A stretch of 64,000 nucleotides of DNA from positions 434,001 to 498,000 of the forward strand of contig NZ_JAJMLW010000001.1 in the NCBI RefSeq assembly GCF_022669055.1, written 5' to 3'. Of this stretch, positions 39,171-47,798 are shown in pieces; within the stretch, counting starts at the first letter, position 1, and each line of letters starts with the position of its first letter. This DNA comes from Adlercreutzia faecimuris (lineage in GTDB: Bacteria > Actinomycetota > Coriobacteriia > Coriobacteriales > Eggerthellaceae). The notes under the pieces are model-generated. The model was not told where the DNA came from, made no database searches, and was given only the letters and a program-made list of their open reading frames with translations. The position numbers were made by a program, and so were the translations under genes.

Positions 39171-39257
39171 GAACGGCTGGTAAAGCGAAACGGAACCGAC
39201 GACGAGCGCCGTGTCATCCCAGATGGGAAGGGCGCTCGGGAAGAGAAGGTGCGCGTC

Positions 39258-41549
39258 ATGAGCTTGCGGCTGACGATGGCGAAGGCGGTTGGGAACACGC
39301 TCACGTGGGGGCTGCAGAAGGTGGCGCACCGTCCGGGCGGCACCATCCCGGGGAAGGTGGGGCTGCGCATCGACCCGCAGCTGATCGCTGATCTGCGTGG
39401 GAAGGTGGGCGCCGGCAGCGTCGTGGTGGTGGGCACCAACGGCAAGACCTCGGTGACGAACCTGATCGCGGACGCCTTCGAGGCCGATGGGCGCAGCGTT
39501 ATCTGCAACCGCACGGGCGCCAACATGGGGCCCGGCGTGGCCTCGGCGCTTCTGCAGGCGCGCCCCGCGCAGTGGGGCGTCTTCGAGAGCGACGAGCTGT
39601 GGCTGGCCCGCATCCTGCCCCAGCTGCGCGCCGACTACGTGCTGCTGCTCAACCTCTTCCGCGACCAGCTCGACCGCTGCGGCGAGATCAGCCGCATCCA
39701 GGAGAGCATCGCGGGCGCGCTGGCGTCGTCGCCGGACACGACGCTGGTCTACAACGCCGACGACCCGCTGTGCGAGGCCATCGCGCGGAAGGTGCCCAAC
39801 CGCGTGGTGCCCTTCGGCGTGGCCGAGGACATGGGCCTGGCCCAGAACACGGTGGCCGACGCGCAGATGTGCCAGGAGTGCTCGGGCATGGTGGAGTACG
39901 GCTACCGGCAGTACGGCCAGCTGGGCGACTACCGCTGCCCGGCCTGCGGCTTCGCGCGGCCCGCGCTGGAGTTCGCCGCCACTGACGTGAGACTGGACGC
40001 GCGCGGCGCCTCGTTCGAGGTGACCGGCAGCGCCACGGGACGCGTCGACCGCGTGTCCACGGGCCAGCCGACGCCGTACCTGGTGTACAACCTGCTGGCC
40101 GCCGACGCGATCATGCAGCTCACCGGCGTGGACGGGGCCGTCTTCCAGCGTGCCGTCGACGCCTTCGACCCCCGCAACGGGCGCCTCCAGCGCTACGTCA
40201 TCGACGGGTACCCCGTGCTGCTGAACCTGGCGAAGAACCCGACGGGCTTCAACCAGAACCTCAAGATCATCGAGCGCGACGCCGGCCCGAAGGCCATCGC
40301 CTTCTTCGTGAACGACTACGAGGGCGACGGGCGCGACATCTCGTGGATCTGGGACATCGACTTCGAGGAGCTGGCCGGCCACGGCCCCCTGGTCGTCTTT
40401 TCCGGCGGCACGCGCTCCTACGACCTGCGGGTGCGCCTGAAGTACGCGGGCATCGACGCGCGCCTCATCGAGGGCGTGGAGGACGTGTTCGCCGCGCTGC
40501 CGGGGCTCGTCGCCGAGGGGGCGCTGCCGGCGGACGCGGGCGTGTACGCCATCGCCAACTACACGGCGCTGCCGCCGGTGCATGCGGCCCTCGACCGCCT
40601 GGCGGCGACGCGGGGCGGGGCAGGCGCGGCGTTGGGGGAGAGCGCGCCGGCGCCGGCCGCCGGCGGGGCGGATGCGAGCGCGGTGCCGGGTGCGGCGCTG
40701 GCGGCCGGCGAGGCGGATGCGGAAGGCGCGGCGCCGGACGCCGGTGGCCCCACGCCCACGGGCGTCCCCACTCCCGCCCCGGCCTCCGACCAGCCGCCCG
40801 TGGTGATCGCGCACCTGTTCCCCGACCTGCTCAACCTGTACGGCGACGGCGGCAACGTGCGCGTGCTGGAGCAGCGCCTGGCGTGGCGCGGCATCCCCGT
40901 CGAGATCCGCCGCGTCCACTACGGCGACGTGGCCGACCTGGCCGCGGCCGACCTCGTGTTCCTGGGCGGCGGCCCCGATCGCGAGCAGAAGCTCGCGAGC
41001 GAGAAGCTGGCCGAGATGCGCGAGGAGCTGGCCGCCTACGTGGCCGACGACGGCCCGCTGCTGGCCATCTGCGGCGGCTACCAGATCCTCGGCAGGCAGT
41101 GGCTGTGGGGCGACGAGCTGGTGCCCGGCCTGGGCATCATCGACGCGGAGACGCGCCGCCCCGGCACCTCGGCCGACCGCCTCACCGACAACCTGGCGCT
41201 GCGGTCCCCCCTGGCCAGCCACCCGGTGGTGGGCTACGAGAACCACGCCGGGCGCACCTATCTGGGCCCGAGCGTCGAGCCTCTGGGCGCGGTGGCGTCG
41301 AAGGCCGGCCACGGCAACAACGAGGACGACCGCGCCGACGGCGTGCGCTTCCGCAACGTGGTGGGCACCTACTCCCACGGCCCGCTGCTCTCCAAGAACC
41401 CCGAGGTGGCCGACTGGCTGCTCGCGCGCGCCCTGGAGCGCCGCGCCCGCCGCGCCGGCGTCGAGCCGGCCCCGCTCGTCCAGCTCGACGACGCCGTCGA
41501 ACTGGCCGCCAACGCCTGGATGGCCGAGAAGCTGGGAGTCGCGAGCTAG
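39258..41549 (+). CDS. fused MurT-GatD: lipid II isoglutaminyl synthase
   Basis: A 763-residue fusion of the two subunits that amidate D-glutamate in lipid II. Residues 1 to about 450 are MurT: Mur-ligase ATP loop VVVGTNGKTSVTNL, NCRTGANMGPG-like text, a four-Cys zinc ribbon (CQECSGMVEYG ... YRCPACG) and LAKNPTGFNQNL. An Ala/Gly/Pro-rich linker (about 455-515) leads to GatD: glutaminase fold with the catalytic Cys in LLAICGGYQILG, and His in GTYSHGPLL. GatD would supply ammonia to MurT. In other Gram-positive bacteria the two are separate neighbouring genes. ATG at 39258 with AAGG 8 bases upstream is preferred to GTG 39249. Downstream is an LCP-family gene, fitting wall assembly. Confidence 0.94.
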   Translation: MSLRLTMAKAVGNTLTWGLQKVAHRPGGTIPGKVGLRIDPQLIADLRGKVGAGSVVVVGTNGKTSVTNLIADAFEADGRSVICNRTGANMGPGVASALLQARPAQWGVFESDELWLARILPQLRADYVLLLNLFRDQLDRCGEISRIQESIAGALASSPDTTLVYNADDPLCEAIARKVPNRVVPFGVAEDMGLAQNTVADAQMCQECSGMVEYGYRQYGQLGDYRCPACGFARPALEFAATDVRLDARGASFEVTGSATGRVDRVSTGQPTPYLVYNLLAADAIMQLTGVDGAVFQRAVDAFDPRNGRLQRYVIDGYPVLLNLAKNPTGFNQNLKIIERDAGPKAIAFFVNDYEGDGRDISWIWDIDFEELAGHGPLVVFSGGTRSYDLRVRLKYAGIDARLIEGVEDVFAALPGLVAEGALPADAGVYAIANYTALPPVHAALDRLAATRGGAGAALGESAPAPAAGGADASAVPGAALAAGEADAEGAAPDAGGPTPTGVPTPAPASDQPPVVIAHLFPDLLNLYGDGGNVRVLEQRLAWRGIPVEIRRVHYGDVADLAAADLVFLGGGPDREQKLASEKLAEMREELAAYVADDGPLLAICGGYQILGRQWLWGDELVPGLGIIDAETRRPGTSADRLTDNLALRSPLASHPVVGYENHAGRTYLGPSVEPLGAVASKAGHGNNEDDRADGVRFRNVVGTYSHGPLLSKNPEVADWLLARALERRARRAGVEPAPLVQLDDAVELAANAWMAEKLGVAS

Positions 41550-41729
41550 GGGGTAGGTGCGAGTCCGTGGGGAACTTGTGGAGCAGATGGCGACGTCCTG
41601 TGGCTTTTGAATGGGTTGGCTGCGGCGTTTGTTGCCAACGAAACAGCGGCCTATCAGAATGAAGCTTCGTGAACAGTGTAATCGTCGCTGGCCATAGCGC
41701 TCGGGATACGAGGAACGGAGTCTCGCACC

Positions 41730-43301
41730 ATGGCTAAATCGTACAACCGGAACTCCTACGGCTCGGGCGCGCGCTCGGGCAGCTCGCGTTCCCGCTACTC
41801 CACCTCCAGCTTCTCGCCGGTGGGGTCGCACATGAAGTCGGCCCGCGCCCACGAGCGCCAGCGCACCGAGCAGGGCTACGCGCCCGCATCCGGGCGCTCC
41901 GGCGCGCCGGGCTACCCGGCCGGTCCCACCAACCCCTACTCGCGCGGCTCGCACAGCGAGACCTACCAGGTGGGCAAGGCGAAGAAGCGCAAGCGCAAGA
42001 AGATCGCCCTCATCTCGCTCATCGTGGTGCTGGTGTTGGCCCTGGGCGGCGCTGGCGCGGCCTTCGCTTACGTGAGCAGCATCCAGTCCAACATGCAGCG
42101 CAACGTCGATCCCGAGATGATGAAGGTCTTGGAGCAGACCACCCCGCCGGGCGACCCGTTCTACATGGTGCTCATGGGCACCGACGGCTCGGCCGAGCGC
42201 GACGCGTCGGCGGAGTACGCCGGCGACAACTACCGCACCGACAGCCTCATGCTCGTGCGCGTCGACCCCAAGCAGAAGAAGGTCACGCTCGTCTCGCTCA
42301 TGCGCGATACCAAGATCGACATGGGCAAGCACGGCATCCAGAAGCTCAACGCGGCCCACGCCATCGGCGGCGCGCCCATGACGGTGCAGACGGTGTCGCA
42401 GCTGGCCGGCGTGCCCATCACCCACTACGCCGAGATCAACTTCGACGGCTTCAAGGAGGTCGTGGACGCCCTCGGCGGCATTGAGGTGGACGTGCCGGTG
42501 AAGATCGCCGACCCGCGCGCCGGCTACCTGGAGGCCGGCCCGCAGCTGCTCGACGGCGACGGCGCCCTGGTGCTGTGCCGCTCGCGCCACACCTACGACG
42601 ACCTGGGCGACGGCGACGGCTACCGCGCCGCCAACCAGCGCATGGTCATCAGCGCCATCGGCAAGAAGATCCTCAACAGCGACCCGGCCACCATGGCCGC
42701 CACCATCGAGGCGCTGTCGAAGTACGTGACCACCGACATGGGCGTCATGGACATCATCAGCCTGGCCACCAACCTGCGCGGCATGAACATGGAGACCGAC
42801 TTCTACACCGCCGTCGAGCCCACCACCTCGGAGTACAGCAACAACGTCTGGTGGGAGATCCTCAACAAGAACGAGTGGAAGAAGATGATGGACCGCATCA
42901 ACCAGGGCCTGCCGCCCACCGAGGAGGACATCGTCGACGAGGCCACCGGCATCGTCATCGCCAGCGCCGGCGGCGGGGCCATGTCCGACGACGAGGGCAA
43001 CACGGCGCGGTCGCGGGCGAAGCGGTCGGGCACCGTGTCGGTGCGCAACGGCTGCGGCGTGGCCGGCGTGGGCGCCGAGGCGGCCGAGGCCATCACCGAG
43101 CTGGGCTACAAGACCGAGGCCGGCAACGCCAACCACAGCGACTACACCGAGACGGTCGTCGTCTACGGCAAGGACGAGCAGCAGCAGGACGCGCAGGAGA
43201 TCGCCGATCTGCTGGGCAAGGGCCGCATCGTCAAGAACAACAACGAGTACATCTACAGCAGCGACTTCCTCGTGGTCATCGGCAAGGACTGGGTGGAGTA
43301 G
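41730..43301 (+). CDS. LytR-CpsA-Psr (LCP) family ligase
   Basis: A 523-residue membrane enzyme that attaches secondary polymers to peptidoglycan. A basic, Ser/Tyr/Gly-rich cytoplasmic N-terminus (1-90) precedes one membrane segment (about 92-113). The LCP core (about 135-330) has YRTDSLMLVRVDPKQKKVTL, SLMRDTKIDM, KLNAAHAIGG, ITHYAEINFDGF and CRSRHTYDDLGDGDGYRAANQR, with the conserved Arg and Asp residues. A C-terminal LytR_C domain (about 430-510, VSVRNGCGVAGV and VVYGKDEQQQDAQ) closes it. ATG follows GGAACGGAGTC. In context with MurT-GatD, a wall-polymer role is certain in kind; the polymer is unknown. Confidence 0.94.
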   Translation: MAKSYNRNSYGSGARSGSSRSRYSTSSFSPVGSHMKSARAHERQRTEQGYAPASGRSGAPGYPAGPTNPYSRGSHSETYQVGKAKKRKRKKIALISLIVVLVLALGGAGAAFAYVSSIQSNMQRNVDPEMMKVLEQTTPPGDPFYMVLMGTDGSAERDASAEYAGDNYRTDSLMLVRVDPKQKKVTLVSLMRDTKIDMGKHGIQKLNAAHAIGGAPMTVQTVSQLAGVPITHYAEINFDGFKEVVDALGGIEVDVPVKIADPRAGYLEAGPQLLDGDGALVLCRSRHTYDDLGDGDGYRAANQRMVISAIGKKILNSDPATMAATIEALSKYVTTDMGVMDIISLATNLRGMNMETDFYTAVEPTTSEYSNNVWWEILNKNEWKKMMDRINQGLPPTEEDIVDEATGIVIASAGGGAMSDDEGNTARSRAKRSGTVSVRNGCGVAGVGAEAAEAITELGYKTEAGNANHSDYTETVVVYGKDEQQQDAQEIADLLGKGRIVKNNNEYIYSSDFLVVIGKDWVE

Positions 43302-43388
43302 CGCGCGGCCGCCCCGCGGCGGCTGCGGTGAGTGAAGACGAGGGGGCGCCGCCGGGCGCCCCCTTTCCGTGGAAGGGGGGGGAGCGCC

Positions 43389-43859
43389 GTGCGGATTACT
43401 GTCGTGGCGGTGGGCAAGCTCAAGGAGCGCTTCTGGGCCGACGCCTGCGCCGAGTACCTCAAGCGCTTGGGCGCCTACGCCAAGGTGGGCGTCGTGGAGG
43501 TGGCCGACGTCGACCCGGGCCGCGCGGGCGGTGTCGACGCGGCGCGCGCCAAGGAGGGCGACGCCATCCTGGCGGCCCTGCCCGCCGGCGCCCACGTGGT
43601 GCTCATGGCCATCGAGGGGCGGCAGCGCTCGAGCGAGGCGCTCTCCCGCCGCATCGACGACCTGGCGCTTTCTGGCACGAGCGACATCGCCTTCGTCATC
43701 GGCGGCAGCGACGGGGTGAGCCGCGCCGTCTACGACCGTGCCGACGAGACGCTGTCGTTCGGGCCCATCACGCTGCCCCACAACCTGGCGCGCGTGGTGC
43801 TGCTCGAGCAGGTCTACCGCGCCTTCAAGATATCCCGCGGCGAGCCCTACCATAAGTAA
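43389..43859 (+). CDS. rlmH: 23S rRNA (pseudouridine1915-N3)-methyltransferase RlmH
   Basis: A 156-residue SPOUT methyltransferase. The start GTG at 43389 follows GGGGGGAGC; longer frames upstream give a basic nonsense extension. The SAM/knot region is SDIAFVIGGSDGVS, and the terminal family signature ARVVLLEQVYRAFKISRGEPYHK is cited in part (RVVLLEQVYRAFKI and EPYHK). It modifies helix 69 of 23S rRNA. Confidence 0.96.
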   Translation: MRITVVAVGKLKERFWADACAEYLKRLGAYAKVGVVEVADVDPGRAGGVDAARAKEGDAILAALPAGAHVVLMAIEGRQRSSEALSRRIDDLALSGTSDIAFVIGGSDGVSRAVYDRADETLSFGPITLPHNLARVVLLEQVYRAFKISRGEPYHK

Positions 43860-43900
43860 GGAGGCCGTTTCGAGCCGTCGCCCCCGGAATGCGCGCCTGA

Positions 43901-44066
43901 TTTGCAAATTCGGACGGTTTTGCACCCCCACTCGAGCGCCGTCGCCGACAATGGGCACCGCTGCTCTCGTAGATCCCCAGGTCACGGTAGCGCGATGCAG
44001 GCGCGGCACCGTCGCGGCGGAGCACAAGGGCCGGTGGAAGAGTGCAAAACCGTCCGAATTTGCAAA
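43901..44066. repeat. inverted-repeat element, copy B (166 bp)
   Basis: Perfect 25-base arms: left 43901-43925 (TTTGCAAATTCGGACGG then TTTTGCAC) and right 44042-44066 as reverse complement, with a 116-base interior. Compared with copy A, position 10 of the arm is C rather than G in both arms. It lies between rlmH and the exonuclease III gene. Confidence 0.88.
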
Positions 44067-44160
44067 GGAAGGCCGATTCGGGGAGATTTAAGCCGATTCG
44101 CGAGCGAGGATCGGCTTCTCTGCTACGCTTGCTCATGCTGAAAATACGGAAAGGAGCCCC

Positions 44161-45027
44161 ATGCGCCTCATATCGTGGAACGTCAACGGCCTGCGCGCCG
44201 TGCTGAAGAAGGGCTTCCTGGAGACCTTCGATGAGTTCGGCGCCGACGTGTTCGCGCTGCAGGAGACCAAGCTGCAGCCAGGCCAGGTCGACCTGGACCT
44301 GCCGGGCTACTGCCAGTTCTGGAGCTACGCCCAGAAGAAGGGCTACTCGGGCACGGCCGTGTTCTGCAAGGAGCGCCCGCGCCAGGTGCTCCACGGGCTG
44401 GGCGACGACTACCTCGACGCCGAGGGGCGCATCGTGGCGGCGGAGTTCGCCGACTTCTGGTTCGTGGACGTGTACACCCCCAACGCTCAGGACCAGCTGG
44501 CGCGCATCGACCACCGCATGCAGTGGGACGACGCCTTCCGCGACTTCTGCAAGGGGCTCGAGGACGGCGTGCTGCCGGCGGGGGTGCCCGTGGAGCGCGA
44601 CGGCGACGAGGGCTTCGGCGTGGGCCATGCCGCCGACGACCTGCCGCTCACCCAGCCGGGCGAGACGGCCGACCCCAAGCCGGTGGTGATGTGCGGCGAC
44701 TTCAACGTGGCGCACGAGGACATCGACCTCAAGAACCCGGGCCCCAACCGGGGCAACGCCGGCTTCTCCGACGAGGAGCGCGGCAAGCTCACCGAGCTCA
44801 TCGACGCGGGTTTCACCGACACGTTCCGCCTGCTGCATCCCGACGTGGCGGGCGCCTACTCCTGGTGGAGCTACCGGTTCAAGGCGCGGCAGAACAACGC
44901 GGGGTGGCGCATCGACTACTTCCTGGTGAGTGACGAGCTGCGCGACGCCGTGGAGGGCGCGTCCATCTACAGCGAGGTGATGGGCAGCGATCACTGCCCG
45001 GTCGGCATCGAGCTCGATCTGGGCTGA
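44161..45027 (+). CDS. xth: exodeoxyribonuclease III (AP endonuclease, ExoA/XthA type)
   Basis: A 288-residue DNA-repair enzyme cutting at abasic sites. Signature regions: ISWNVNGLRA, FALQETKL (metal Glu), FVDVYTPNAQ (Tyr), MCGDFNVAHEDIDL (Asp-Asn), and the C-terminal SWWSYR, GWRIDYFLVS, and YSEVMGSDHCPVGIEL (catalytic His). ATG follows GGAAAGGAGCCCC. An insert of about 30 residues (residues 140-175) carries Asp/Glu/Gly-rich text not in the E. coli enzyme. folE follows, then a second AP endonuclease on the other strand. Confidence 0.95.
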   Translation: MRLISWNVNGLRAVLKKGFLETFDEFGADVFALQETKLQPGQVDLDLPGYCQFWSYAQKKGYSGTAVFCKERPRQVLHGLGDDYLDAEGRIVAAEFADFWFVDVYTPNAQDQLARIDHRMQWDDAFRDFCKGLEDGVLPAGVPVERDGDEGFGVGHAADDLPLTQPGETADPKPVVMCGDFNVAHEDIDLKNPGPNRGNAGFSDEERGKLTELIDAGFTDTFRLLHPDVAGAYSWWSYRFKARQNNAGWRIDYFLVSDELRDAVEGASIYSEVMGSDHCPVGIELDLG

Positions 45028-45152
45028 CGCCGGCGCGGCGCGCGGGCCCTCCCGACCTGGCGCGGCCGTGGTAAGATAGGCGCCGCTCGCTGCGGCGGGC
45101 CTTTCGCGGGCGCGCGTCGCGCATCCCGCGACCAACTTGAAGGAGCGAAGAG

Positions 45153-45713
45153 GTGGACAAGCAGAAGATAGAGGAGGGCGTGCGCCTGATCCTGGAGGGC
45201 GTGGGCGAGGATCCGGATCGCGAGGGGCTGCTGGAGACGCCGGCCCGCGTGGCGCGGATGTACGAGGAGATCTTCGCCGGCCTGACCGAGGATCCTGCGC
45301 GGCACTTCGAGACCACCTTCGACGAGCATCACGACGGCATGGTGCTCGTGCGCGACATCCCGTTCTACTCGATGTGCGAGCACCACCTGGTGCCCTTCTT
45401 CGGGCGCGCGCACGTGGCCTACATCCCCGGCGCCGACGGGCGCGTGTGCGGGCTCTCCAAGCTGGCGCGCCTGGTGGACGCCTTCGCCAAGCGCCCGCAG
45501 GTGCAGGAGCGCCTGACCACCCAGGTGGCCGACACGCTGGTGGCCGAGCTCAACCCCCAGGGCGTCATCGTGGTGATGGAGGCCGAGCACATGTGCATGT
45601 CGATGCGCGGCGTGCGCAAGCCCGGCGCCAAGACGGTCACGAGCGTCATGCGCGGCGTCTTCGAGGACGCCGCCACTCGCGCCGAGGCCATGGCGCTCAT
45701 CATGCGCGACTAG
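45153..45713 (+). CDS. folE: GTP cyclohydrolase I
   Basis: A 186-residue enzyme that makes 7,8-dihydroneopterin triphosphate, first step of tetrahydrofolate synthesis. The N-terminal [17 protein letters not shown], the zinc Cys-His pair in [40 protein letters not shown] and the third ligand Cys in [13 protein letters not shown] are all conserved. GTG at 45153 follows GGAGCGAAGAG. It ends 14 bases before the convergent endonuclease IV gene stop. Confidence 0.96.
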   Translation: MDKQKIEEGVRLILEGVGEDPDREGLLETPARVARMYEEIFAGLTEDPARHFETTFDEHHDGMVLVRDIPFYSMCEHHLVPFFGRAHVAYIPGADGRVCGLSKLARLVDAFAKRPQVQERLTTQVADTLVAELNPQGVIVVMEAEHMCMSMRGVRKPGAKTVTSVMRGVFEDAATRAEAMALIMRD

Positions 45714-45727
45714 CGGATGCGAGCGCG

Positions 45728-46573
45728 CTACCCCTTGTGGGCGGCGTAGTACGCCTGGAAGCGGGCGATGTCCTTCTCGTACATGACGAGGTCGGCCTTG
45801 GGCTCCTCCAGGTAGAAGGGGACGTCGGCCAGCGCCGGGTGCACGGTCAGGGCCGCCAGGGCCTCGAAGCCGATCTGGCCCTCGCCGATGGGCGCGTGGC
45901 GGTCGGCGTCGGAGCCGAGCGCCTCCTTGATGTCGTTGAGGTGCACGGCCTTCAGGCGGTCGAGCCCGATGGCCTGGTCGAACTTGCCTAGCACGCCGTC
46001 CAGGTCGTTCTTGAGGTCGTAGCCGGCGGCATAGGCCGACGAGGCGTCCAGCAGCACGCCGACGGGCGCGTCCTTGCCGATGCCGTCCAGGATGGCGGCC
46101 AGCTCCTCGAAGGTCGAGCCGATCTGCGTGCCCTCGCCGGGCATGTTCGCCAGCAGCAGCGGCACGTCGCGGCGGGTCTCCAGCACGTGGCGGAAGGCGG
46201 CCGAGGCGTTGGCGATCCCCTGGTCGCGCGGGGTGTCGCCGATGGATCCGGGGCGCACCAGGTAGCGCGACCCGGGCATGAGTGCCAGGCGCTCCAGGTC
46301 TTCCAGCATCACCATGCGGGCGAAGTCCTGCTTGGCCACGTCTCCCTCGCCGGGATCCACGTCGTAGGGCGCGTAGCCCATGACGTCGCGCACGCCGTGG
46401 GCGGCCGCGTAGGCGTTGAAGGCGTCGACGTCCTTCTGGTCGAGGGCCCGCTGGGCCCCGCCGCGCGGATTGCGGGTGAAGTACTGGAAGGTGCTGCCCT
46501 TGATGGAGACGGTCTCCTCCGCCATGCGGAGGTAGCCGTAGTGGGTGGAGAGGTGGCTGCCGATGGTGAGCAT
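45728..46573 (-). CDS. nfo: deoxyribonuclease IV / sugar-phosphate-isomerase-like TIM barrel
   Basis: A 281-residue TIM-barrel protein of the endonuclease IV family (AP endonuclease with three metals). Motifs: GSHLSTHYGYLRMAEE (first His), FQYFTRNPRGG, LLANMPGEGTQIG (Glu), VGVLLDASSAYAAGYDL (Asp, Ala-Tyr region), LKAVHLNDIKEALGSDADRHAPIGEG (His and Asp ligands) and YLEEPK at the last strand. The usual ...LETP at the end is EEP here. ATG at 46573 follows GGGAGAACCC; the longer upstream frame is rejected. With exonuclease III this gives two AP endonucleases within 2.5 kb. Confidence 0.88.
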   Translation of the reverse strand: MLTIGSHLSTHYGYLRMAEETVSIKGSTFQYFTRNPRGGAQRALDQKDVDAFNAYAAAHGVRDVMGYAPYDVDPGEGDVAKQDFARMVMLEDLERLALMPGSRYLVRPGSIGDTPRDQGIANASAAFRHVLETRRDVPLLLANMPGEGTQIGSTFEELAAILDGIGKDAPVGVLLDASSAYAAGYDLKNDLDGVLGKFDQAIGLDRLKAVHLNDIKEALGSDADRHAPIGEGQIGFEALAALTVHPALADVPFYLEEPKADLVMYEKDIARFQAYYAAHKG

Positions 46574-46721
46574 GGGTTCTCCCTTCGATTGGATGCGCGC
46601 CGGGGCGCGCCGGCCGGGCGCCCGATGGCCGCGGTGGTGCGGCGGCGCTCGTCCGTCCATCGTAGGCGCGCCGGAAAGCGCCGCCTAAGCCGCGCCCGCA
46701 TCCGTGGGCGATCCGTTGAGC

Positions 46722-46727
46722 TAGAAT
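46722..46727 (+). promoter_or_regulatory. -10 box before the ACT protein gene
   Basis: TAGAAT at 46722-46727, 80 bases before the ATG. No -35 stands out. Confidence 0.4.
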
Positions 46728-46806
46728 TACCTTCGTAACGAACCGATGCCCGCAGCCGCCCGGCCGAGCCGTCGCCGGCGGCGCGACGACCCCCAAGGAG
46801 AACCCC

Positions 46807-47082
46807 ATGAAGTGCGTTATCTCGGTACTCGGCAAGGACCGCAGCGGCATCGTGGCCGCCATCGCCACCACCCTGGCGGAGTGCAGCGCCAACATCGACG
46901 ACATCAGCCAGACCATCCTCGGCCAGGGCGACATCTTCTCGATGACCATGCTCACCACGCTGGCCCCCGAGGCCTGCGACTTCAACACCGTCCAGGAGAA
47001 GCTCGAGAAGGTGGGCGCCGACCTCGGCGTCCAGATCATCATCCAGCGCGAGGACGTCTTCCAGATGATGTACAAGATCTAG
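46807..47082 (+). CDS. ACT-domain protein (UPF0237 type)
   Basis: A 91-residue single ACT-domain protein (KCVISVLGKDRSGIVAAIAT, NIDDISQTIL, FSMTMLTTL). This small family is a stand-alone regulator-like ACT protein, probably binding an amino acid or other small ligand; the ligand is unknown. GGAG at 46797 fits the ATG at 46807. No partner enzyme is adjacent. Confidence 0.93.
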   Translation: MKCVISVLGKDRSGIVAAIATTLAECSANIDDISQTILGQGDIFSMTMLTTLAPEACDFNTVQEKLEKVGADLGVQIIIQREDVFQMMYKI

Positions 47083-47127
47083 TCTGTTCCGCCGTTGCTG
47101 ACGCAACGGTGGCGAACTCGACGCTGC

Positions 47128-47228
47128 GAGGCCCTGGGACGCCTGCCCTTGGCGCTTTTGCGCTTGCCCTCACGCACCGAAGTGCGTTCGGCCGCGCAAC
47201 GCGCCAATGACAGGCACCCCAGGGCCTC
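47128..47228. repeat. inverted repeat with GC-rich arms
   Basis: GAGGCCCTGGGACGCCTG (47128-47145) faces its near-perfect reverse complement (47211-47228, two mismatches) across 65 bases that include a CGCACCGAAGTGCG hairpin. A smaller hairpin, CCGTTGC and GCAACGG, precedes it at 47092-47109, 10 bases after the ACT gene. They may end transcription of either neighbour. It does not share the arm sequence of elements A to C. Confidence 0.6.
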
Positions 47229-47274
47229 TCGCTGTCTTCCTTGGGCGAACCGGTGAGAAAAACGCGGACGCTTC

Positions 47275-47502
47275 CTACTGCCCGGGCGCCTTGGGGGCCG
47301 GGGGCATGCCGGGCGCCGCGGGGGCACCGGGAGCGCCGGGGGCCGCGGGAGCGCCGGGCGCGCCGGCGCCGGGCACCGCGTAGGGGCTCGCCTCGGGCAG
47401 CTCGGCGCCGCAGGCGGGGCAGGCCGTGGCGTCCGCCGGGCACTTCCCGCCGCATTCCGGGCAGCTTCTCTCGATCTCAACCGCTGCTGGTCTGAAGCAC
47501 AT
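47275..47502 (-). CDS. small zinc-ribbon protein with collagen-like tail
   Basis: A 75-residue protein: zinc ribbon CPECGGKCPADATACPACG near the N-terminus, then a Pro/Gly/Ala-rich repeat (GAPGAPAAPGAPGAPAAPG). ATG at 47502 follows GAGGAGGTTTCC, and the longer frame has no ribosome site. Function unknown; it would bind one zinc. Confidence 0.75.
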   Translation of the reverse strand: MCFRPAAVEIERSCPECGGKCPADATACPACGAELPEASPYAVPGAGAPGAPAAPGAPGAPAAPGMPPAPKAPGQ

Positions 47503-47798
47503 GGAAACCTCCTCAGGGTCGTGGGCCAGGGGGCCGCGCACGCGCCCCCGCCGGCACTATAAGCGGCGTCGCCCGCTCAGGGGAAGCGCCGTTTTCGCGA
47601 CGCCGGCGTGTCGCGTCCGGACACAGCGGCCGGACGCATCTTCCCCGCGTAGGGCCTGAAAACCTGTTTCCGTTTTGGACACAGGAATAACGCCTCTTCG
47701 TTGATTCCCTTTCCCTCCTCCGCTCCGTATCGTGTGCCGTAGGGTGCACCCCCTGATACCGCTCAGGCAGCCGGGCGGAAACGGAAAGAGGAGGAAGA

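Noticed and set aside
39138-44027. A 1629-codon open frame on the minus strand.
   Set aside because: It is opposite MurT-GatD, LCP and RlmH genes, which have clear motifs. Its product is rich in His, Arg, Gly and Ala in runs, as expected of the antisense of high-GC genes.
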